Source of the DNA: an uncultured Clostridia bacterium
Lineage (GTDB): Bacteria > Bacillota_A > Clostridia > Christensenellales > Aristaeellaceae
Length of the DNA: 30,348 bases
Direction of reading: 5' to 3'
NCBI GenBank assembly: GCA_945871545.1
Contig: CAMBWJ010000002.1
Span: 1-30,348 of the forward strand
Part shown: piece after piece, positions 16,286 through 24,004 of the stretch
Layout: each line of letters starts with the position of its first letter
How positions within the stretch are numbered: the stretch's first letter is position 1
The notes under the pieces: model-generated
What the model was told of the DNA's origin: nothing
The model's input: only the letters and a program-made list of their open reading frames with translations
The model's database searches: none
Made by a program: the position numbers and the translations under genes

Positions 16286-16333
16286 AAGAACTTACCTCCT
16301 TTGTATTCGCATCCGCTCTTTGCGGAATCGCGC

Positions 16334-16370
16334 AAAAAAGCCGCATCGCTCCTACGGGAACCAATGCGGC
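16334..16370 (-). terminator. Riboswitch attenuator terminator (RS2)
   Basis: The arms GCCGCAT and ATGCGGC (16364-16370 and 16340-16346) enclose a 17-nt loop that can pair partly, followed on the minus strand by TTTTTT (16339-16334). It lies between the cobalamin aptamer and the binding-protein gene and is the likely expression platform. Confidence 0.82.
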
Positions 16371-16430
16371 AAGAAAGGCAAGCACAAAAACACCGCGCAT
16401 CCTGAACTCGAGGAGCACCTGCAAAACCCA

Positions 16431-16598
16431 TCGACCAATGTGTTCTGACTCAGGCATCATCGCAGCGCTTTCGCCTTCCCGGATTGCTCCAGTGACCGGT
16501 TTTGTTCAAACCATGAAAGCCGCTCCGCCAATACAGCAGCGGTCCTGTGCGGGATTCTCACCCGACTTCCTGCGTCTCCAAGACGCAAAATTTATCGA
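16431..16598 (-). promoter_or_regulatory. Cobalamin riboswitch (RS2)
   Basis: On the minus strand the conserved aptamer blocks occur in order: GGTGAGAATCCCGCAC, GGACCGCTGCTGTA, GTCACTGG, CCGGGAAGGCGAAAGCG, then GATGATGCCTGAGTCAGAAC. A small hairpin (TGCGTC/GACGCA) lies just inside the proposed P1, as in RS3. The P1 closing bases (ATCGA at 16594-16598 with TCGAC at 16431-16435, plus-strand reading) are approximate. It controls the long operon carrying the nitrogenase-like genes. Confidence 0.93.
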
Positions 16599-16624
16599 CA
16601 GGCTATGAAATTGTAATCGTATAT

Positions 16625-16653
16625 ATTATATTCCTGGCGGGCGTGAAAGTCAA
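16625..16653 (-). promoter_or_regulatory. Sigma-70-type promoter for the RS2 operon
   Basis: On the minus strand, TTGACT (16653-16648), a 17-nt spacer and a perfect TATAAT (16630-16625) form a near-consensus promoter. The transcript would start about 20 nt before the aptamer. The stretch 16654-16889, between this promoter and the system 3 ATPase, shows no gene and no convincing terminator, so read-through from the upstream operon is possible. Confidence 0.85.
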
Positions 16654-16889
16654 GAAGTTCAGTAGACTTCACGATTGACCATAAGCAGGTTGTACAGGGA
16701 TGCATTTCCTGCAAACGTGAGTATGCTCCCAAATTTTTGCCTGCTCCCTACAAGAATTATAGCAAGCAGAAACGCTCAGCCACATCCTGCCGCGTTCTCC
16801 CGCTTTGACGTCTGCGATCCGTCTTTACTTACGCTTGCTTCCGGCCCGTTATTTGAATTTCTGAGGAATCGTCCTGCCTTTCCGCATAT

Positions 16890-17660
16890 TCATATTCCGC
16901 CATGGTAGATGATGTTCAGCCGACCGGACGGCAGCGTCTGAAGCTCTGCGCGGACGCGAAACACCTCCGCCAGCATCTTCGGCGTCAGTACCTCCTGTGG
17001 GGTACCTGCAGCGAACAGCCTGCCGCCCTTCATGACATACAGGCGGTCGCAATAGGCCGCTGCCAGGTTGAGGTCGTGCATGGCAGCAAATACTTCAATC
17101 TTCAGTTCCTTTACCAGCTCCAGCAGGCTGATCTGATACTGAATATCCAGATGATTGGTCGGTTCATCCAGAATGAGCGCCTTCGGCTGAGCGGTGAGCG
17201 CCCGGGCCATGAGCACACGCTGGCGTTCGCCGCCGGACAGGGTGTTGATCTTTCGCCCCGCAAGCGTTCGCATACCTACTCGCTCAAGGGCTTCCCACGC
17301 GATGCGATAATCCTCATCGCCGTCTGATTCCAATGCGCGCTTGTGCGGCGTCCGGCCCATCATCGTCACTTCGAGCACGGTAAAATCAAAGCTGAAGGCA
17401 TTCATCTGGGTCATGACGCCCAGCTTGCGGGCGGATTCGCGCAGGGAAATCTTCTGGAGCGGCATATCATCCAGCCGAACCACGCCTCCGCTGGGCTTCA
17501 GCGCGCGATAGATGGTTTTGAGCAGCGTCGATTTTCCGCTGCCGTTCGGGCCGATGATGCCCACGAATTCACGGTTGTCCACGCAGACGCTCACGTCGTT
17601 CAGAATCTGCGCGCCGCCAATTTTCACATTCAGATGCTCTGTGGACAGCTTCACCGTCAA
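16890..17660 (-). CDS. Iron-siderophore/cobalamin ABC transporter ATPase (system 3)
   Basis: This 256-aa ATPase has Walker A GPNGSGKS, signature LSGGERQR, Walker B LILDEPTNHLD and the H-loop MHDLN. The TTG at 17660 overlaps the permease stop (TTGA) and has GGAGG upstream, the same arrangement as the GTGA overlap of its system 2 paralogue. A GTG at 17654 is an alternative. It is the last gene before riboswitch RS2. Confidence 0.92.
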   Translation of the reverse strand: MTVKLSTEHLNVKIGGAQILNDVSVCVDNREFVGIIGPNGSGKSTLLKTIYRALKPSGGVVRLDDMPLQKISLRESARKLGVMTQMNAFSFDFTVLEVTMMGRTPHKRALESDGDEDYRIAWEALERVGMRTLAGRKINTLSGGERQRVLMARALTAQPKALILDEPTNHLDIQYQISLLELVKELKIEVFAAMHDLNLAAAYCDRLYVMKGGRLFAAGTPQEVLTPKMLAEVFRVRAELQTLPSGRLNIIYHGGI

Positions 17661-18718
17661 TCACCTCCAAAGCCATAGTTCTTTGTGAGCATGAGATAGA
17701 TGAAGAACGGGCCGCCGATCATCGAGGTCACAATGCCGATGGGAAGTTCGCTGTTGTGCAGATAGGTGCGCGCAAACACATCGCACCAGACCAGAAAGAT
17801 ACTTCCGCACAGCACGGAGATGGGGGTGACGCGCTTGTGATCCGACCCGACCAGCATCCTGACCACATGGGGTACAATCAGGCCCACGAATCCGATCGTG
17901 CCGGACACCGCCACCACAACGCCCGTCACACAGGCAGAGAGCACAAGATAGATCTTGCGGTACAGTGTTACGTTGACACCCAGCGTCATTGCGGATTCCT
18001 CTCCCAGCAGCATGACGTTCAGCTTGCGGAACTGTGTGAGGAAAAAGGCCAGCGCGACTGCCAGTATTGCCGAGGGAATGGGCAGCATTGTCCACGACGA
18101 GCTGGTGAGACTGCCCATCGTCCAGAACGACACCGAGCGGATGCCCTCAGTGTCCTTCGCCGTATAGATGATGAAATTCGTAAAAGCCGCGCACATGGCG
18201 TTGATCGCCATGCCTGCCAGCAGCAGTTTGATGGTGTTGCCTCTCCCTGCGCCCGAGAATGCGATGGAGAAAACCAGAAGAGAAGTCAGCAATGCGCCCA
18301 GAAATGCGCCCACTGACACACCGTATTGTCCAAACATGGAAAACAATCCAATTAGAATGCCGGCCGTCGCGCCAAGGGACGCGCCGGAGGAGATGCCGAG
18401 AATATAGGGATTTGCCAGGGGATTTTTTACCACAGCCTGCATCACCACGCCCGACAGCGCCAGACCTGCGCCGACAACCACGGCCATCAGCACCCGCGGC
18501 ATGCGGATGTTCCAGATGATCTCGGCTCGGTTGGATGCGAGCATCTCCACAGCTTCCGGGCTGTCTGCGCCGATGATCCGGTACCATACGATCCGCGCCA
18601 CGTCCTCTGCCGGAATGGATACAGCGCCAAAGGTAATGGAGAATATGACCGACAATACAAGCAGCGCGATCAGCACAATCAGAATGGGGATCAGCGGAAA
18701 TCGCTTTTGAATGTTCAA
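17657..18718 (-). CDS. FecCD-family ABC transporter permease (system 3)
   Basis: This is a 353-aa permease from the preferred TTG start, or 366 aa from ATG 18757. The FecCD motifs NIRMPRVLMAVVVGAGLALSG, MQAVVKNPLANPYILGISSG, GFVGLIVPHVVRMLVG and SELPIGIVTSMIGGPFFIYL are all present. The TTG at 18718 has GAGGA seven bases upstream and places the gene after an 11-bp hairpin, exactly as in system 2. The ATG at 18757 lies inside one arm of that hairpin and has a poor ribosome site. Both options keep all membrane segments. Confidence 0.9.
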   Translation of the reverse strand: MNIQKRFPLIPILIVLIALLVLSVIFSITFGAVSIPAEDVARIVWYRIIGADSPEAVEMLASNRAEIIWNIRMPRVLMAVVVGAGLALSGVVMQAVVKNPLANPYILGISSGASLGATAGILIGLFSMFGQYGVSVGAFLGALLTSLLVFSIAFSGAGRGNTIKLLLAGMAINAMCAAFTNFIIYTAKDTEGIRSVSFWTMGSLTSSSWTMLPIPSAILAVALAFFLTQFRKLNVMLLGEESAMTLGVNVTLYRKIYLVLSACVTGVVVAVSGTIGFVGLIVPHVVRMLVGSDHKRVTPISVLCGSIFLVWCDVFARTYLHNSELPIGIVTSMIGGPFFIYLMLTKNYGFGGD

Positions 18719-18738
18719 TTTCTTGTCCTCACTTGCTT

Positions 18739-18764
18739 CCGGCGGATGGTTTTCCATCCGCCGG
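18739..18764 (-). other. Intercistronic hairpin after binding-protein gene (system 3)
   Basis: A perfect 11-bp stem (18739-18749 with 18754-18764) with a 4-nt loop of Ts (plus-strand reading) starts 14 nt after the binding-protein stop. No U-run follows. It occupies the same place as the system 2 hairpin, although its sequence differs. It contains the alternative ATG of the permease. Confidence 0.7.
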
Positions 18765-18778
18765 AGAAAAATTGTCGC

Positions 18779-19753
18779 TTACATATTTGCCATGATATCG
18801 GACAGTGCTTCAATGGCTTCGATGGTGCGCATGCCTCCGCAATAGAATGCCGCATGCTCGATGACGAGGAAACGGTCATTCTTGACAGCCTCTACCCGCT
18901 GCAGGCTCTCGTTGGCCTTCATGGCTGCAATCGTGTCCTCCGCCGGAGAGGTGAACTGATTGACCACAAGGATGATGTCGGGATTGAGCTCGATCAGCGT
19001 CTCAAGGCTCATGCGTCCGCCCGCATCGTCCAGAGAAATGCCGCCGGACAGGGTGATGATGTCTGCGGTGAGGTCGGTGGAGGCACGTCCGCCGTACTCG
19101 TTTTCATACATGAACTGCACGGTCGCCACCCGGGGACGCTCCTCCTCGGGAATATCGGCGGTGCGGGCGGCAACGGCATCCAGACGGGTCTGAATTTCAT
19201 CGATCAGCTCGTTTGCGCGATCCTCAACGTCAAAGATCTTTCCGAGCTTCTCAATGTCGTCCAGAATCCATGAAACCTTGCGGTCTCCCAGACCCGGCAC
19301 CGTATTGTTCATCACGTAGGTGTGAATGCCCTTTTCGTGCCATTCCACCACGCTGCCCAGATATTCACCCTCAAACAGAGAACCCCATCCAACGATGATG
19401 TCGGGATCTGCCTCCACGACAACCTCCTTGCTGGGATATTCATTGTCATCCGTCAGCTGCACCAACGCGTTGTATTCCTCGGCTACGGGTTCATAGACCG
19501 GGCTGCGACGGTGTGCAGTGGCGACAATCTTGTCGCCCAGACCCAGCATGATCAGCAGTTCGGTGTTTGCCTGAGAAATGCTCACGATGCGCTCCGGGCA
19601 GGATTCAAAGGTCTGCTCCACTACGGCTCCCTTGTTGCTCTCAATGTAGCCGTCGTAATTGGAAATGGTCACCGGATAGTGGCCCTCCGCCAGCGCACCG
19701 GCGGACAGCGTCATCAAGACGAGAACCAGAATCAGAGAAATACAGCGTTTCAC
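18779..19753 (-). CDS. ABC transporter substrate-binding protein, BtuF/FepB fold (system 3)
   Basis: This is a 324-aa periplasmic-binding-family-2 protein starting at GTG with AAAGGA upstream. The signal peptide MKRCISLILVLVLMTLSAG has an ALA-EG SPase I site. The early Cys4 is in the n-region and is not a lipobox. Mature features are CPERIVSISQANTELLIMLGLGDKIV, ADPDIIVGWGSLF and ELNPDIILVVNQF. It follows the set 2 peptide/nickel-type binding protein by 83 nt, with no promoter seen in that gap, so it is likely the sixth gene of the RS3 operon. It is paralogous to the system 2 binding protein. Confidence 0.92.
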   Translation of the reverse strand: MKRCISLILVLVLMTLSAGALAEGHYPVTISNYDGYIESNKGAVVEQTFESCPERIVSISQANTELLIMLGLGDKIVATAHRRSPVYEPVAEEYNALVQLTDDNEYPSKEVVVEADPDIIVGWGSLFEGEYLGSVVEWHEKGIHTYVMNNTVPGLGDRKVSWILDDIEKLGKIFDVEDRANELIDEIQTRLDAVAARTADIPEEERPRVATVQFMYENEYGGRASTDLTADIITLSGGISLDDAGGRMSLETLIELNPDIILVVNQFTSPAEDTIAAMKANESLQRVEAVKNDRFLVIEHAAFYCGGMRTIEAIEALSDIMANM

Positions 19754-19790
19754 AGAATCAAATCCTTTCCATCATAAGTATATTTCTGCG

Positions 19791-19822
19791 GGGCAGAGAC
19801 CCGGAATTCCAGAGTTCTGCCC
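19791..19822 (-). other. Intercistronic inverted repeat after binding-protein gene (set 2)
   Basis: GGGCAGA (19791-19797) and TCTGCCC (19816-19822) form a 7-bp stem around an inner GGAATTCC palindrome, just after the set 2 binding-protein stop. No U-run is present on the minus strand, so it is more likely an mRNA-stabilising structure than a terminator. Confidence 0.5.
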
Positions 19823-19836
19823 TAAACAGCTTTAAT

Positions 19837-21471
19837 TTACTTCGTCTGCAGCGTAAACCATGTGTCGTAGGAGAACGCGCCGTTGCCGCTGCGGAAGGAC
19901 CAGTTCGTGTAATCCCCGGTGTTGTAGGGGTAGAACATGTCCTCGACGCCCAGGGTGATCGCCACCATGTTGTCCGCGAGGTAGTGCTGGCTTGCGTAGG
20001 CCGCGGCGGCGTACTCCTCCTCGCTCTTGGAATCGATGATGCGGGAGAAGATTTCCACATACTCGGGCGTGTTGTTGGTACCGTTCCACGTGAGCGTGCC
20101 GTCGGAGCCGGCCTTTTCCACGATGCCCTGATTGACGGTGTCGATGATTGCAACGCCCTGAGAGCAGGCCGTGATGCAGATCTGGAAGTCCTTGTTCTGG
20201 CTCTTGCGCAGCTTCCATGCGTCGGAGTTGGAGACCTCCTCGTCCACGAATGCGTCGATGCCGACGTTCTTCAGGTCGCGCACCACAACCTGCGCCAGAC
20301 GCTCATACAGAGTGCCCTTGCTGGCGCTGTACGCGGGGCTGACCATGATGCGCAGCGCCTCGCCGTCGCGGTTCTCCCGCAGACCGTCGCCGTTGACATC
20401 CACATAGCCCGCCTCGTCCAGAATGCGCGTCGCCTCGTCGATGTTCTGCGCGTTCAGGGGCAGATCGTCCGCAAAGCCGATGTTGCCGGGGGTGATCACG
20501 CCCTTGTAGCCAGGCTTGCAGTATTCGCCGCCGGCGGTGGAGGCAATCAGCTCATAGTCCAGCGCGTAATAGACGGCGTTGCGCAGGTCGGGATCGCTCA
20601 TGACCGGATCCTTGAAATTGAACTCCAGATCGGGGCCGCCCAGATTGGTCTCTGCGCCCATGTCCAGACCCTCGACGTTGCTCAGCGCCTGCATATAGGT
20701 GCCGCTCAGGCCCGCCGCATACTGATACATGCAGTCGATCTCGCCGTTCTTGTATGCCAGCACGACGCTTTCGGGGCTGTCGTAGAGCTTGAAGGCGATG
20801 CGCTTGATGGTCGGCGCGCCCTCGTGATAGTCCTCGAAGCGGTTGAAGTAGACGGTCTTGGCCTCCTCGTCGTAGGAATCGTAGACAAACGGGCCGCAGC
20901 CGATCATGGCTTCGCGGCCGGTGAAGGACTTCAGGTCCTCCACGCCCTCCCAGATGTGCTTGGGATAGATCACGCAGCCCGCGCTGGACATGATCATGTG
21001 GCGCAGGAACACGTAGGCGCAGGAGGACTGCATGTTCACGCGGATGCTGGTGTCGTCCAGCACCTCGACGCTCTCCATGTAGCGCAGCGCCACGGAGGGC
21101 TTGAGCACATTCAGCCACAGGTTCAGGCTGAATTCGATGTCCTCCATGGTCAGCGGCGTGCCGTCGTGCCAGGTGATGCCCTCCTTGAAGAAGAAGGTCA
21201 CGGAGCAGCCGTCCTCGGCGATCTCGAAGTGGTCGCAGAGGCAGGGCACGACCTCGTTGTTCGCGCCGTAGCGGACGAGGTTGGCGTACATGAAGCTGTC
21301 GTAGCTCAGATACTTGATCAGGTCGCAGTAAGGGCTCTCGACGTCGAATTCATAGATGCAGCCGACGTTGAGCAGTTCCACGTCCCGGTTCTCCGCTTCG
21401 GCCAGCGACGCGCCAGTGAGCAGCGTCAGGGCGAGCAGGGCCGCAAGCAGTGCGGCAATGAGTTTCTTCAT
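19837..21471 (-). CDS. Peptide/nickel-type ABC transporter substrate-binding protein (set 2)
   Basis: This is a 544-aa family 5 solute-binding protein. The signal peptide MKKLIAALLAALLALTLLTG ends in ASLAEA with an SPase I site and no lipobox Cys. The family motif appears as VTFFFKEGITWHDGTPLTMEDIEFSL. The ATG at 21471 has AAGGAGGG upstream; the frame is open far upstream, but that is inside the permease gene. A DPDLRNAVYYALD stretch and an EF-hand-like DVNGDGLRENRDGE loop (near residues 355-370) are visible; such loops are common in this family and may bind Ca2+. It is the fifth gene of the RS3 operon and is flanked by hairpins on both sides. Confidence 0.92.
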   Translation of the reverse strand: MKKLIAALLAALLALTLLTGASLAEAENRDVELLNVGCIYEFDVESPYCDLIKYLSYDSFMYANLVRYGANNEVVPCLCDHFEIAEDGCSVTFFFKEGITWHDGTPLTMEDIEFSLNLWLNVLKPSVALRYMESVEVLDDTSIRVNMQSSCAYVFLRHMIMSSAGCVIYPKHIWEGVEDLKSFTGREAMIGCGPFVYDSYDEEAKTVYFNRFEDYHEGAPTIKRIAFKLYDSPESVVLAYKNGEIDCMYQYAAGLSGTYMQALSNVEGLDMGAETNLGGPDLEFNFKDPVMSDPDLRNAVYYALDYELIASTAGGEYCKPGYKGVITPGNIGFADDLPLNAQNIDEATRILDEAGYVDVNGDGLRENRDGEALRIMVSPAYSASKGTLYERLAQVVVRDLKNVGIDAFVDEEVSNSDAWKLRKSQNKDFQICITACSQGVAIIDTVNQGIVEKAGSDGTLTWNGTNNTPEYVEIFSRIIDSKSEEEYAAAAYASQHYLADNMVAITLGVEDMFYPYNTGDYTNWSFRSGNGAFSYDTWFTLQTK

Positions 21472-21499
21472 GAGTATTTCCCTCCTTGTATATCTGGAA

Positions 21500-21528
21500 G
21501 GGAAGCGCGGGATCATTCCCCGCTTCCC
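21500..21528 (-). other. Hairpin between permease and binding-protein genes (set 2)
   Basis: GGGAAGCG-C-GGG (21500-21511) pairs with CCC-CGCTTCCC (21518-21528), leaving one bulged base and a 6-nt loop. It covers the permease stop codon and lies just before the ribosome site of the binding-protein gene. No U-run follows. Together with the 19791-19822 repeat it brackets the binding-protein message. Confidence 0.55.
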
Positions 21529-22328
21529 AATCCTTCGTCGGTTCGGATTCGCCCCTTCAGCGAAAGAAAGCAGAAGATCGTCAGCGTGATGCAGAGAATC
21601 GGCGGCACATACCACCACCAGTAGCCGTTGAAGATACCGCCCACGCGGAACGCGTCGTTGAGAATGGAGCCCCAGCTCTTGATATTCATCGGCCCGAGGC
21701 CCAGATAGCTGACGCTGGTCTCCGTGAGCATGGCCGAGGCCACGCTGAGCAGGCCCTTGGTCAGAATGATCTCCTTCAGGTTGGGGATCAGGTGCCGGAA
21801 GATGATGTAGACGGAGCTGCAGCCCATGGTGCGGCAGTTGCGCACAAAGCCCAGATCCCGGAGCTGCATGGCCCGCGCCCGCACGATGCGCGCCGTGCCC
21901 ACCCATCCCGTCAGGCAGATGCACAGGATGATGTTGGCGATGCTGCGCTTCATGAACGAGGACAGCACGATGATCAGCGGCAGCGACGGAATTGCGAGGC
22001 TCACATTGATGAACACCATGATCAGCCGGTCTGCCGCGCCGCCGTAGTAGGCCGCCATCGCGCCCACGGCGCTGCCGAAGCAGGTGATCACCACAGCCGA
22101 AACCACGCCCACCAGCAGCGACACCCGCGTGCCGTAGACCAGCTCGCTGAAGATGTCCTGCCCGAGGTCGTTGGTGCCCAGCCAGTGCTCCGCCGAGGGC
22201 GGCAGAAACGGCGCGGTCATCTCCCATGGATCGTGGGGCGCGATTACCGGCGCGAGCAGGGCGATCAGGATCAGGAGCATCAGCGGAATCAGCCGCGGCA
22301 GAATCCGCCGGATATTCTCAGCCTTCAT
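21513..22328 (-). CDS. ABC transporter permease, DppC/NikC type (set 2)
   Basis: This 271-aa permease has the family pattern LLAPVIAPHDPWEMTAPF, HWLGTNDLGQDIFSELVYGTR and the EAA loop RNCRTMGCSSVYIIFRHLIPN. The ATG at 22328 overlaps the previous gene by 11 nt, with AAGGATGG about 12 nt upstream. An ATG 12 nt earlier would add four residues, so the exact start is not settled. It forms the channel with the DppB-type subunit. Confidence 0.9.
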   Translation of the reverse strand: MKAENIRRILPRLIPLMLLILIALLAPVIAPHDPWEMTAPFLPPSAEHWLGTNDLGQDIFSELVYGTRVSLLVGVVSAVVITCFGSAVGAMAAYYGGAADRLIMVFINVSLAIPSLPLIIVLSSFMKRSIANIILCICLTGWVGTARIVRARAMQLRDLGFVRNCRTMGCSSVYIIFRHLIPNLKEIILTKGLLSVASAMLTETSVSYLGLGPMNIKSWGSILNDAFRVGGIFNGYWWWYVPPILCITLTIFCFLSLKGRIRTDEGLGSGE

Positions 22329-23322
22329 GAAACACACCATCCTTGATCCTCGGGTCGATCAGCATGCACAGCAGGTCCGACAGCAGGTTGGCCAGCACCA
22401 CGCACAGCGTGAGCACCAGCAGGCTGCCCTGCAGCACCGGATAGTCGTTGGCCGCAATGGCCTTGTACACCAGCAGCCCCATGCCGTCCCAGTTGAACAG
22501 CCGCTCGATCATCATGGAGCCGGATACGATGAAGCCCATCTGCATGGTGATGATCGTCACCATGGGCAGTGCGGCGTTGGGCAGCACATGGCGAAACAGG
22601 ATTCTGCGCCGGGAAAGCCCCTTCGTCTGCGCCACCAGCACGAAGTCCTCCTTTTTTGCATCGATCATGCTGCTGCGCATCATCTGGATGTTGTAGCTGA
22701 GCTTGCTCAGCGTCAGCACGCTCACTGGAAGCGCCATGTGCCACAGCAGATCCCGGACATAGGCGCCGCCTGTCAGCCCACCGCTGGTCATGCCGCCCGA
22801 GGGCGCCGCGCCCAGATAGAAGCAGAAGATCATCAGACCGATCATGCCCAGACAGTAGCCGGGCACGGAGTACAGCAGCAGCGATAGCCCCGAAACCCAC
22901 CGGTCCAGCCGCGAGCCCTCCCGCCAGCCGATGACTGCGCCCAGCAGAATGCCCAGCACCGAGGAGATCGCCACCGCAGGCAGAATCAGCCGGAACGTCC
23001 GTCCCAGCCGCAGCAGGATCAGATCCAGCACGGCCACCTTGTTCTTGTAAGACTGGCCCAGATCAAAGCGGGCCAAGCGACCCAGATAGGCCAGATACTG
23101 CGCGCCCAGCGAACCGTCCAGACCGTACTCCGCCCGCAGTTCCTCCAGCACCTCCGGATGGGAGGACATCAGATACAGATAGTCCTCCTCTCCCACCAGA
23201 TGCTCCAGCGGGTCTCCGGGCATGAAGCGGATCAGAAAGAAATTGAACGTGGCGATCACCCAGACCGTCAGCAGCGCCACCGCCAGCTTGCCGCTGAGGC
23301 GGGAAAGGGTTCGGCTATGCAT
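22318..23322 (-). CDS. ABC transporter permease, DppB/NikB type (set 2)
   Basis: This 334-aa permease has the DppB N-terminus (VIATFNFFLIRFMPGDPLEHL), the loop AEYGLDGSLGAQYLAYLGRLARFDLGQSY (residues about 64-92) and the EAA loop AQTKGLSRRRILFRHVLPNA. The ATG at 23322 overlaps the ATPase stop by 8 nt, with GGAGGAG about 10 nt upstream. A TTG two codons earlier is possible. Six membrane segments are visible. Confidence 0.92.
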   Translation of the reverse strand: MHSRTLSRLSGKLAVALLTVWVIATFNFFLIRFMPGDPLEHLVGEEDYLYLMSSHPEVLEELRAEYGLDGSLGAQYLAYLGRLARFDLGQSYKNKVAVLDLILLRLGRTFRLILPAVAISSVLGILLGAVIGWREGSRLDRWVSGLSLLLYSVPGYCLGMIGLMIFCFYLGAAPSGGMTSGGLTGGAYVRDLLWHMALPVSVLTLSKLSYNIQMMRSSMIDAKKEDFVLVAQTKGLSRRRILFRHVLPNAALPMVTIITMQMGFIVSGSMMIERLFNWDGMGLLVYKAIAANDYPVLQGSLLVLTLCVVLANLLSDLLCMLIDPRIKDGVFHEG

Positions 23323-24004
23323 CTTCAAAACGCTCCTCCCGGATCAGCTCGCCCTGATCGATGGTATAGCAGCGGCTGCACATACTGCGGATCACCTGCG
23401 CGTCGTGGGAGATCAGCAGATAGGCCGTGCCGTGCTCCCGCTGATAGCGCTTCAGGATGCCCAGCACCTGCGCCTGCGAGATGGAATCCAGCATGCTGGT
23501 CGGCTCGTCCAGCAGAATCAGCTCCGGCTCCAGCACCATCACCCGCGCCAGCGCCGCCCGCTGCAGCTCGCCACCGCTGAGTGCGTGCAGTCCGCGGGTG
23601 AGATGTTCGTCGTACAGGCCGACCTGCGCCAGCAGTGCGCGCAGGCGCTCCTCTGTATAGGGAATCTTATGTACGCGCAGGGGCTCCAGGATGCTCCTTT
23701 TCAGGCTCCAGCCAGGATCAAAGGCGCTCTCCGGGTGCTGGTAGAGCACCTGAATGGCTCGCCGCACCGCGCCGCGATAGGGCGTCTGAATCGGCTGGCC
23801 GTGAAAGCGGATCTCGCCGGCAGTGGGCTTCAGCACGCCTGCGATCAGGTTGGCCAGCGTGGTCTTGCCGCTGCCGCTGGGGCCGAACAGTCCCACCGAT
23901 TCGCCGGCTTCGATGTGCAGATTGACTCCCCGGAGCGCCTCGGTGCGCCGCCGCGCCACCATGCCGGAGGAGAAGGTCTTGCTCAGATCATGTACGGTCA
24001 GCAT
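23315..24004 (-). CDS. ABC transporter ATPase, DppF/NikE type (set 2)
   Basis: This 229-aa ATPase has Walker A GPSGSGKT, Q-loop LYQHPESAFDP, signature LSGGELQR, Walker B LILLDEPTSMLD and the H-loop SHD. The ATG at 24004 begins the conserved MLTVHDLSKTF strand and overlaps the upstream ATPase gene by 17 nt. The longer open frame upstream duplicates that gene's DNA and is not coding. Like the set 1 homologue it lacks the C-terminal oligopeptide-ATPase domain. Confidence 0.91.
   Translation of the reverse strand: MLTVHDLSKTFSSGMVARRRTEALRGVNLHIEAGESVGLFGPSGSGKTTLANLIAGVLKPTAGEIRFHGQPIQTPYRGAVRRAIQVLYQHPESAFDPGWSLKRSILEPLRVHKIPYTEERLRALLAQVGLYDEHLTRGLHALSGGELQRAALARVMVLEPELILLDEPTSMLDSISQAQVLGILKRYQREHGTAYLLISHDAQVIRSMCSRCYTIDQGELIREERFEDA

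Noticed and set aside
16286..16460. Short hydrophobic open frame across the RS2 terminator (MRGVFVLAFLAAL...)
   Set aside because: No properly spaced ribosome site, and it is composed of the terminator arms. It looks accidental, although the RS1 leader shows a similar coincidence.
16654..16889. Possible gene or terminator between the system 3 ATPase and the RS2 promoter
   Set aside because: Only short open frames without ribosome sites and a weak 5-bp inverted repeat without a U-run were seen.
19567..21624. A 685-codon plus-strand open frame opposite the set 2 binding-protein gene
   Set aside because: It has no family motifs, opposes a well-supported gene, and is a normal by-product of high G+C codon use. 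The same applies to the long frames opposite 461-1741, 6957-7982, 11814-13394 and 27748-28968.
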